Shown here one piece after another: positions 27,645 to 37,444 of a stretch of DNA of 64,000 nucleotides (the stretch's first letter is position 1; each line of letters starts with the position of its first letter). The stretch lies in NCBI GenBank assembly GCA_907165135.1, contig OU015567.1, forward strand, positions 7,507,001 to 7,571,000, written 5' to 3'. This stretch comes from Oikopleura dioica. Its lineage: Eukaryota; Chordata; Appendicularia; Copelata; Oikopleuridae. Position numbers and translations under genes: made by a program. The notes under the pieces were generated by a model that was given only the letters and a program-made list of their open reading frames with translations, did no database searches and was not told the DNA's origin.

Positions 27645-29528
27645 ATGACGGTGAATTTAATGCCAAGTCGCAAGTCCCGTGGCCAAAGAAGAAGTGTTGA
27701 GGGCGAAAATGATCAGATCAAAAGGTATGAAGATAATCAAACTGCATGCTTTCCTCTAGAACACTCTTGTTTATCGAAAACTACAAGATGCTATTTTCCT
27801 AAATTCACAAATTTGCGAGTGACAAAATGAAGAAGAGTCCCATTTTTAGAGAACGTTTTCCCGCTTTTAAAGGCAATTTGTGGAAGTATGTCTTTTTTCA
27901 AGAGAGTCTTTAAGAGAGAAAATATTTTAATCAAACATTAAGCGAGCCAGAGCCGGCAGAAACGCAACGTCGACCGAATTACGACGATCTGCCTTCAGAG
28001 TTCGCTATTTGCGACCCGAATAGCACCACTCCAATGGCCCCAAAACCACCACTACCTGCGACTCCGAAAACTCCGCAAAACGTTCAGAAGAAGCCAGAAG
28101 CCTCAAAGAAAACAGAAAATAAGCCGAAAAACGATCGCGCACAGCAAGAAAGAAAACCGCCAAAAGAAATGATGAAGAAGCCTGCAAAAGAAAACCGACA
28201 GAATGCGAAAAATCCCGCGAAAGAAGCCGTCAAAAAGCAAGATGATCGAGTCAAACGAGTGGAATCCCAAGAAAGAAGTGAGAGAATTTCTTGTAAAATT
28301 GTCCTTTATTTGCTATTTTCAGAATCGACAGAAGATTTGATCAAGGACTTGATCGCGCGCAACGAGGAAATCGGCTCTTTGATGAAGATCGTTCAGGGCA
28401 ATATTCCCAGCCAGAAATCAACCGAGAAGAAGCTCCTGAAGCAGGAGCTCAAGAATCTGTCTCACATGTAAGTTAAGCAAAAGAATATACACTCTAATTG
28501 AGTTTTAGGCAAGACATGTATGCAGGAAACTGCCTCTCCATCGCTCTTCGACTCTTCAATGCTGAATCTTCATCTGAAAAAACTGACAAGCATCGCATCG
28601 ATTTATATAGAAGCATCGGTCGTTACAAGCAAAAAAGTGAAGAAAAGACGGCGGAAATAAATGCTGCCATGAGCAAGCTTTCTGTAAATAACAAAGAAGC
28701 GGAAACGCAAAAGATGGAAAAACAGCCAAAGAAGATTAAAAAAGGTAACAGAACGATTAATTCAAAACCGATTAATTCAATCTTCTCGCAGAGTTTAACC
28801 AGGGATCTCCAAAAAACTCAAAAACTGCCGAAAAGAATCCAGATCCAGTCAAACTCAAGCCTGCTCATAAAATGGCCGTTCCAGAGCCAGCCCGAAAAGA
28901 AGGATCGGGAATCTCTTCCAATTCCGGCCCGACGTCAGAATCAGAAGTCACTGAAGAGCAAATAGAAGCGATGGAAAGTGATCCATGTAAGTACAGTTGT
29001 GGCAAATATTTTCTCAATAACAGCTGCGCGGGATTAATTCTTTGTCAACTAGGAACAAACTTTGAAACAATCTAGACGAGTTTTGACGTATCTTCAAATT
29101 TGCCTCCTCTTCATTTTTGTCAAATGCTGATCATTGTGAAGTTACTGTAATTTTCTTACTCTCCTATTCTTTTCGATTTCAAGCCTCTCGTTCATTTCAT
29201 CGAGATTGATGGAAACTGCTTTTTCAAAATAACGATTTCAGATCTCGTCTATGACGAAGTCGATGCGCTCGCCGGTCAACTGTCTGATTGCGACATTGTT
29301 CATGCAAAACAATATGTTGAGCCTGAGCCTTATTATTCTGCGCGAGAAGTTTCCCAAGAGATGGCAAAGCTGAAACTCGAAGAAAACGCTGTTTCTGTGA
29401 TTCACGACTCCCATCTCGCCCGAGAAATGGAGCCATCTGAATTCACTGAAATCAACGACGACTACTGCAAGGCTTGCGAGGACCTTGGACAACCCTGCGA
29501 GGACTGCGACGAACTTTCCGGCTGGTGA
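27645..29528 (+). CDS. Unrecognised Lys/Pro-rich protein with acidic Cys-containing tail
   Basis: Not recognised. Exons: 27579-27724 (start Met at 27645), 27850-27885, 27943-28277, 28323-28467, 28509-28744, 28792-28986, 29242-29528, all GT-AG and all in phase, which argues for a real gene. The middle is low-complexity Pro/Lys/Gln-rich (residues ~70-150), followed by a helical stretch (TEDLIKDLIARNEEIGSLMK), and the C terminus is acidic with a Cys cluster (DDYCKACEDLGQPCEDCDELSGW region). No catalytic motif or membrane segment is visible. It starts 218 bases after EXTL3. An alternative model adds a first exon at 27043-27222, inside the last EXTL3 intron, giving a basic N terminus ([16 protein letters not shown]). 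Confidence 0.65.
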
Positions 29529-30343
29529 ATCTCGCCTTCTATCTCAATTTATAACTTTATTTGTGGTGCGTTTTATTTTCAAGCCAACTGCCTCCACTTT
29601 TTCTTTTATATACTCGTCGAATTTTAATTTTGAATACACGGAAAATAGAAAAAATTACCACAGAAAAGTTTTCGGAGTTGTTTTCAGGCCAAAAAATGTC
29701 TTCGAAGTTCCAGTTGAGTATTTTTGCCAGTGCGGCACTTTCTTCGTTCCCATGCCTTTTACTCAGGGTCGAAATTTGTCACTTCTACTTGCGACTGTTC
29801 TGATTTACGGCCCGATTCCTAACGGCTCGTCGTACCAGTATTTGAAGCCAGCACGTGCGCGCACTTGAGCAGCTAGAACGGGAAAATTTGAGATGCTTTG
29901 TTGTGAGGGTAAGTATTGTACCTGAGTTTGCTGAAGCGCGTGTTGCCGGGCGCTAGAAAGAGAACAGTCAGTGCGGCTATCATCATCTGACAATAGAGAG
30001 GGTCCCGATCATCTTTATTGTTTGACTAGTCTTTTGAAAGTAGTCTCATGCGGATATTATGAAATCGAGGAAGAATATAAAAAAAATATGAGTTGCTTTT
30101 GCATGGGAATTCTCCTTGACAACTCCTACGGGAAATCGAGCTTGACAATATCATAAAGATAAAGTCGAACTTGTTCTTTTTCGACTTGAATATGGGCCAA
30201 CTCATACCTTGAAAGACTCAGTATACTCAGTTTTACATCTGAGCATATTTGGGGCAGTTCTACATCTAACCATCGGGACTGGCCTCCGTTGATCCTCAAG
30301 CCCTTCCATATTATTTCTAAGCTTCGCATAATGATCAGTTCTT
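29529..30343. other. Intergenic DNA
   Basis: No supported gene; scattered open frames lack splice and motif support. Confidence 0.4.
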
Positions 30344-30713
30344 CTATTCTTCAGCTGTGCCCACTCCTCTCTCGTCCAAAAGGACATCAATCCGTTCGGA
30401 TAATTGTTCATTCTAGTAAAAACTCTCTCGTCTGACAAAAAGTGGAAACTCTTTTCTAACCCTAATCCGGAAATCTTGAAGCCACTCTTGTGCCGTAGCA
30501 GGTCGCTATTGACAATGGCGCTGGCGTGTGGTGGGGATATTTGCTTACCTTAGACTCTGATAAAAGCTGCAATCGTAAATGATACGTGTCAGGCACGGCT
30601 GTTGTTTGTAAAACTTTCAGCATTATTGCTTTATGCAGTGTATTTTGCTTGTCAAATACTGCTGTCTTTTGACATTTACTGTATTCTTTTTCTTCTGAGA
30701 TTTGCAGTTTCAT
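30344..30713 (-). CDS. Hypothetical small helical protein facing BRCA2
   Basis: Three exons (30713-30549, 30505-30461, 30412-30344) joined by 43- and 48-base GT-AG introns give a 92-residue reading frame with consistent phases. It is rich in Glu, Gln, Lys and Leu and is probably helical (KLQISEEKEYSKCQ..., EWLQDFRIRNEQLSERIDVLL). Family unknown. The start codon is only about 50 bases from the BRCA2 start on the opposite strand. Intron sizes and phases fit the local pattern, but the coding evidence is modest. Confidence 0.4.
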
Positions 30714-30759
30714 ATAGTCTTCTTTGATTTCCCTCAAAAAATCATCAATTTACAATTCT

Positions 30760-30764
30760 AGACA
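30760..30764 (+). promoter_or_regulatory. Splice acceptor immediately before the BRCA2 start
   Basis: TTCTAG ends three bases before the BRCA2 start codon. The first coding exon needs no upstream coding partner, so this is a likely spliced-leader or 5'UTR acceptor. Confidence 0.45.
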
Positions 30765-33700
30765 ATGGATGAATCGGACGACAGCTTTTTATACCCGAAG
30801 GGAGATGATTCTCTTGTGTACAGCCATCCCAACAATATCTTCGAACCGAATAACTCCGAGATCGCGTATATAAAAAGCGAGCTTCCCAAATGTGACGACT
30901 CAGCGAGCCAGATTAATACGTCTAGTCAACTTGCGCAGAAATTACTCGACGATGAAAGCTTTGTGATTCCAGAATTAAATTCAGAAAGTGTTTCTGAACC
31001 CGGCCCAGCGCCACAGGAAAGGGCTTGAATGAGTTCGAAAGAAAAGTAACGAGTTAGTGTCTTTGTATTGAACTCGACAAAAGCCCTTATTGAAGCTGCT
31101 GTTCACAACGGGAGATCTGCAAAGTAAACTTTCCACAAGAAGCCTCAAATTCAATAAGGACCTTTTTGCGGATCTCGATGGCCCTTTGGTATCAAAAGAA
31201 AACCAAAGAAACAAGCCGAGAGGCCTTCCGACGACCGGAAATAAACGAACAGTCACATATGGGAAGAAATACTGGAGTCAGAAATTAAAAGAAGACGATC
31301 CTGACGACGATTTCAGTCAAGAGCTGACATCGCAGTACTTCGTCAAGCTTCAAACTCAAAAATCAGTGCAAACAAATGCTATTCCAGCGAAAGAAAAAGT
31401 TCAAAACGGTGACGAAGACGATGAATTCGACTTCTCCGCGTACAAGCCACCACCAAAGAGCTCATTCAAACCTCCCTCGAAAAACACATCGAAGATCCAC
31501 AATTCAGTTGAGACGATTTTCAATAAGGATTTCTGAGTGAAATCCTTACCCCCCTCTTTTATTTGCTTGTTAGAAAGAGCGTAAAAAGTTACACTAGAAA
31601 CACTGAAAAAATCAAGAGATTTTCAAAATATTGACCTCGTGCCACGTGACTGAAGTTCCAAAAGTACCATTTCTTTCGGACATCGGCATTTCCAAGTCCT
31701 CTTAGCTGAGCAGGCATGCGATACATGAAAATGATCGTCTTGTCGAGCTCTACATCGGCATCTTGGTTTCAATCCTTGTAATTTAGTTTTCCATCCCTTT
31801 CTAAAATCAGCTGTTTGCTGAAAATATTGATTTCGAGAAAAAAGGGATGAAAAGGTTTGAGACTGACACGCCGATGTAGAGCTCGACGAGACGATCATTT
31901 TCATGTATCGCATGCCTGCGTACCTAAGAGTAGTCGGAAATGCCGATGTCCGGAAGAAAAGGTACTTTTGGAACTTCAATCACGTGCTATGACGTAATAA
32001 CTTCAAAAATTTCATCCTTTTTTGGTGGAATCTGGCATAACTTTTTACGCTCTTTTAAATGAGCTAATAAAAAAGGGGGGTAAGGATTTCACTCAGAATT
32101 CCTTATTGAAAATCGTCTGAGTTGCTGAAAAGATTTGATCAATCTGTCGCCACTTCACTTTTTACAACAGGAGCAGGCTCAACCATTGCTCTTCCTGGAG
32201 TTCCTTTACCAAACAATATCCAGTCTCCTTCTGTATTTGCCAGTCCTAAAAATCCTCTCAAGGAAGTCGGAAATGATAAGAAAGCGTTTGCAGCTGTCGA
32301 GGGAAGGAAACTACCGCTTTCTGAGGTTGATATGAATCAAATAGTTCCTAAGAGTCCGAGAGAAACGAGCTTGGATGTTTCGTTCGATCCATCGCAAGCC
32401 CTTTTCACCAATTCGCCTTATGGAGCGAGTCCGATTTACAAGTCTGAAGATACGGATAAACCAAAGAAATCATCCGAAAATTTGAGGAAGGATATCTTTC
32501 AAGGCTTGGACGATTCCTTCGAATTCAAAGGATTCCAAACTGGACTCGGAGTCCCTGCTAAAATTGATGAAGCAGCCTTGCAAGCAGTTCGGGCTGCTGG
32601 CCCTGAAAGCAAGAACACTGGCTTTGAGAACTGCTTGGGAGTCAAGGCGAAAATTGATGAATCGGCGATCAGTGCAAGTAAGCAGCTCTTGAATACATCT
32701 AACGAGCCCGCCGCTTCTGCCAAGACTGCCGACGTTGACGACGAGTTTAGTCAGGATTTGACATCGCAGTATTTTCTGAAGCTCCCAACTCAAACAGCGC
32801 CTCAACTAAAGAACACTGGCTTCCAAAATTGTCATGGAGTAGCGCCCAAAATAGATGAAAATGCACTCAAAGCTGTCCGAGCTGGGAATCCTCAAAAGTC
32901 ACCTGAAAGAAAGAACACTGGATTTCAGAACTGTTTCGGCGTAGAAGCAAAAATTTACGAAAAAGCTCTGAAAGCTGTTCGAGCTAACAACCCTCCCGGT
33001 TCTCCAGAAAAGAAGAATACCGGATTTCAGAATTGCTTTGGAGAAAAAGCGAAAATTGACGAAAACGCGCTGAAAGCTGTTCGTGCCGCGGACCCTTCAC
33101 GGTTGCTTGAAAGAAAGAATACTGGCTTTCAGAATTGTTTGGGTGTCAAAACGAAAATAGATGAATCAGCGCTCCAAGCTGTTCGTGGTGCAGATGCTCT
33201 TACGTCGCTTGAACGACAGAACACTGGATTTCAAAATTGTTTTGGCGTCAAAGCTAAAATTGATGAATCCGCTCTACAAGCTGTCCGAAGCTCTAACCCT
33301 CCGAAATCGTTTGAAATAAGGAATACAGGATTTCAAACTGCCCATGGCGTCCCAATGCAAGTGAATGAGGACGCACTGCGAGCGGTTAAAAATTCCACAA
33401 GCTTGAATCAGAATACCTCTAAGCCGGAGTTCAGAGGCTTTCAAACATGCCTTGGTACCCAAGTCAAACCTGATGAAGCTGAACTCAATTATGTCAGAGG
33501 AAAGGAAGAGAAATCCGTGTCGGTGGCAGACAACTCTCAGAATACCACAGCTGAAAATATGAATGCGAAGATGGACATGCTTATCTCTGAAATACCCAAG
33601 GAACCTTCAAAATCTGCTACATGTCCATCACAAGCGTTTTTCGCTGATGTCTGGGAAAAAGATCTGAAAAAAGAACGAGAAATGAATCCTTTCGCAAAGC

Positions 33701-36700
33701 CACCTCCGAATGCAGATCAGCCCAAGCCGACTATCCAAAAAGAAAATGTTGCAAAGCCAGATTTACCGAAGTCAACAATCCAATACAGAGAACTTCCAAA
33801 ACCAGATTTCGCGATCAAGCCATCTATCAAGCGAAAGTCTGACGAGAATGAATTTCCGGCGAAGAAGTTCAAGCCATCTCATTCGTCATCAGCAACTGAA
33901 TCGTTCATTCCTCCTTCTAAAGAACCAAAACCTCCAGAACATAAAGAAGCGAAGAGAAAGAGTCTCGATGAATTCATGGCAAAATTTGTTTCCGAAACTT
34001 GTCTAAATTCAATTCATTTGCCCACCAGTTTGCGTCATCCTCCTCTCGAATCGTTGTGGGAGGAGTATAGAGATCTGCCAGACGAACCAACCGCGGAGAC
34101 AAATATTGAATGTGAAGCGGATACAGATATTGAATGTGAAGCGGATACAGAGCTTATTAATAAACAAGAATCGGATTGTCAACCTTCTCAGCCGCCACGC
34201 AAGTACGTCTATGTTCAACGCTTACCAGAGCCAAAGCCAGAAGAAGTAAATGAACGAAGCTATCAGTTTTGTGCTAATTTCTTTCATCCGGAAACTGACT
34301 CCATTATGTACAAATACGCTCTTCTTGCGGATGAACTGCGTCTCAAAGAGTTGCAAGCAAAGTTGACCAGTGTCAAAAGATCTTCTTCATTCGCCATTCC
34401 AGTAAAATCGGCTGCTAAGAACAATTCGAAGCACAGTACTCCCATCCCTACTCGAAGTAACAAACCCGTCAAATCTCCAGATCTTGCTCTTAGTCCGATA
34501 AAAGAAGCGAAATCATCGGAGACAACCGGTATGATTAAATATATCGCGGAAGAAGATGAAGACTTCGATATGGACCTTGACGAAGAAACAGAAGATCGTG
34601 TCATGTCTGAAGAAGAAGTAAAGCAATTAAATGCATTGATCAGGAAGATCGACGAGGAGATCGATTGTCGGAAGAAAAGTCAAGAAAACCGCTACGGAGT
34701 GCTGTTCCAAAGCAAGAAATACTACACCGAAAGAGGCCAGACGATTCCATTGAGTCAGTTCAAGCCGCAAGTAAATACAGAGGATGAGCCTGCTGATCCA
34801 GAGCGCAATTTCAACTTGTTCGACTTTTGGCCAAAGGAAGATATTTTGGCTGGTAAGAAAACGTCCGATGATGGAACATTCAGCTGCGCAGCAGATGGAA
34901 CTTTCGGCTCGCGACATATCCAGCGCACTCTTCACAGCTCGACGATCAATAGCTCGTTCCACTCTAAATTGTCAATTAACTGGGTAGAAAATCACGCCAA
35001 ACTCGTCAAGCAAAAGCTCGCTGGATACAACAACTATCTCGATCACGAACTGCGCGAAAAGGTCTTCACCCCCGACGCGTTAGTCGACCAACTTCGACTC
35101 AGGGCTGACTTGGAATTTATCGACGGAAAGAGAAGTCTCATTGTGAAGATTTCCGAGCAGGATGTTGCTCCGGCTATGCCTGCTGTTCTTTTCATTTCCT
35201 CCAAGGAGCCTCTCAGGTATTTCGTTTCTATTAAGACGCTTTTAATTAATTCTGAATAGACTATCAGATGGCTGGTACGAAATCAAATGCGATGGCGATG
35301 CTTTGATAAAGCAGCGTCTTGAAAAACTCCCAATCGGTTCCAAAATCCTCATTTGTGGCGCAACCCTTGCCAAAGACGCTCAAGCTTCACACCCGTTGGA
35401 GAATATTTCCGAAATTCACATAACCGCGAATTCCACGAAGCGCGTAAAATGGTATACGAAACTTGGGCCGTTTTACAAAAACGTTACGCCTTCGACATTA
35501 TCTTCTATTTCCTCCTCTGGCAGGAGTATTTACAAGCTGAAGCTGAAAATAACAAGAAAGTACCCAGATATTTGGCTTCAAGACAACCCAGCAAAAGAGA
35601 GCAAAGATAGACGAGTAGTTTTTTCAAAAAGACAGCGAGATCGATGGCATGCTCAGAAAGACAAAGATCTGGACAAGCAAAGAGAATCGCTCGCAGCAAG
35701 TATCAGGTAAATATATAAAATGATAAAATGCAAGATTTTATTCAAATCTTTAAAGAAAGAAACATCGAGAAAACCTCGACGAAGATCTAGCCAACTTGAC
35801 AATCAAAGAAATCAGCGTGCTAGACGATCCAGAAGAAATTTACACTGCAGTCACGCTTTCAAAAGACCCAGAATATACAATTTCGAACTTGACTGAAGAA
35901 CAACGGCAGAAATACCAAAGTAAACACGCTTTTTGTCCGTCCAACAATTCACGCTCTTTTCAGAATTCGCCGAGAAGCAAAACTTCAAGATAAACGAGAC
36001 TTTCCAACGTGAGCAGCGACAATCCAGCGGAAAAACGACAAAGAAATTGAGATTTAAAGTCAAGGAGGGAAATAGAACCAATATTCTGCAAATTGATGAG
36101 AGCAAACTGCGCGACCAATCTCTGAAAGCAGGATCTATCGGTAATTCTAGCATTTGTAGTCCTCTGCTTCAAAGTGTCGCTTCTAGTGATCGTTGAAATG
36201 GCAAACATCGCATATCGAGGCCAAATCACAATCCCGAAAAACGGGATCGTGCGTGTCATTGAACAGGAATTCGTGAAACCTGAGTTGCCCGCAGAATACG
36301 CTAATATCCTTCCAGAACTCGCTGAGACCACAAAAGAGGTTGACATCGTTGGAATTGTCGTTCATCTTGCACCTACATCATGCGTACTTGCTGATAATAA
36401 GAAGCAGTTTGTAACTGTTCAGTTGGAGAAAAATACTTGGGACTTTGAAGCTCTCGACAAAATTGTTCTTGTCGGAGCTGTACTCGGTAATTAGCTTTCA
36501 AAGAAACACCCTCTTACCGTGCAAAATCTTAGCATTTAAAAACTTGGAAGTCGACCGCCAAAAAGCAGCGCAACTCAATTATACCCACGTCTCCGAAGTA
36601 CTTTCCCAGGTGTCCGACTTCCAGGGCTCTCGCGGCGCGCTTTTCAACCTCTTCAATGCTTACAACAAAGTGCTTGCTCGCTCCGGCCACGAGAAGTTCA

Positions 36701-36897
36701 TTTCTGCCTATCGATCTTCACCCAAATCTTCGTCCTTTTCTACACCGACGCGCCCCATACCGAATTCTTCAATAAACCCAACCACTCCCCTTAGTTCCAG
36801 AAAACCACCCGGAAATGCCGATCGAATGCACCAGCTGGAAATGGCAGAAGAGAAGTGGTCCCGCTCGAGCTTCTCTTTCAACCAAACCTCAAACTAA
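30765..36897 (+). CDS. BRCA2: BRCA2 homologous-recombination mediator
   Basis: Loads RAD51 on single-stranded DNA during recombinational repair. Eight exons (30765-31016, 31096-31527, 32122-35216, 35260-35706, 35756-35919, 35964-36140, 36160-36486, 36533-36897) give 1752 residues, half the vertebrate length. Nine BRC repeats lie in exon 3 (about residues 364-690). The C-terminal half has the helical domain and OB folds: SDGWYEIKCDGDALI, then HPLENISEIHITANSTKRVKWYTKLG are strongly BRCA2-like, followed by a tower-like charged helix region (RQRDRWHAQKDKDLDKQRESL) and a final OB domain (EVDIVGIVVHLAP). Exon 1/2 and exon 2/3 junctions need GA donors. Intron 2 is one large inverted repeat. The tail (TPTRPIP, Ser-rich) could be the C-terminal RAD51/CDK region, by position only. 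Confidence 0.93.
31512..32119. mobile_element. Foldback (long inverted repeat) element forming BRCA2 intron 2
   Basis: Two arms of roughly 280 bases are inverted copies of each other. Outer blocks GACGATTTTCAATAAGGA and GAGTGAAATCCTTACCCCCC mirror at both ends; inner matching blocks include GGCATGCGATACATGAAAAT and GTCGAGCTCTACATCGGC. The centre lies near 31820. The arms differ by scattered substitutions and indels, so it is not an assembly mirror. BRCA2 reading frame needs the intron 31528-32121 (GA...AG), almost the whole element; the last codons of exon 2 are themselves inside the left arm. Confidence 0.8.
32521..33510 (+). repeat. BRCA2: Array of nine BRC repeats in BRCA2
   Basis: Nine ~33-residue units with pattern TGFQNCxGVxAKIDExALxAVR. 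The RAD51-contacting FxxA motif reads FQTG (unit 1), FENC (2), FQNC (3-7 with one change around), FQTA (8) and FQTC (9). Units 3-8 are evenly spaced at about 100-108 bases and very similar, suggesting lineage-specific duplication. Confidence 0.9.
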
Positions 36898-37444
36898 TCA
36901 AGTTCAATCTAATTATCCCCTCCTCATCCCCTTCCTGTCCCATTTTTCTCACTACCATGAACATGTTCGATAAGTTTACAACTCACTAATTATAAAGAAA
37001 ACACCAACCATTTCACCCTCATTTTTACGATTCAGTCGATCAAAATCGGAATCGATAACAATCATCTCCTCCATTCCTCGATCCTCTATTCTCTTTTATG
37101 ATACCGCTTTTGCGTACTCTACCACTCTCTACTGACACTCGAGATAGGCTTTTTACGAAGCTTCGTTTTTTCTTTGTGATTCTACTATTTTCGCCAATGC
37201 GTGAGAAATTCGTTGACCAGTGCTTTAACTCAGCGCCCGCGGTCATGTGAAATTCTAGCTTTTTTTCAGAACCATTTTTTCACCACTACCCTTTTGTCTG
37301 ACAGAGAATTACCCAAAGAAATCAAGAGCGACTTGACATGTTAGTATACTTTTCACAAATAGATACAGTATTTTATCTCAGGAATATATTTTGATAACAC
37401 GACATTTAACATAAAGCAACATTTGTCAGTCCGACAAATTAAGA
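36898..37444. other. Intergenic DNA, BRCA2 to Rab11-FIP
   Basis: No gene or repeat recognised. A TTATCTCAG acceptor-like site near 37380 might serve the downstream gene. Confidence 0.4.

Noticed and set aside
32521-33510. BRC array read as a tandem satellite or CRISPR-like repeat
   Set aside because: The period is coding, codon-aligned, and diverges as protein repeats; no spacers.
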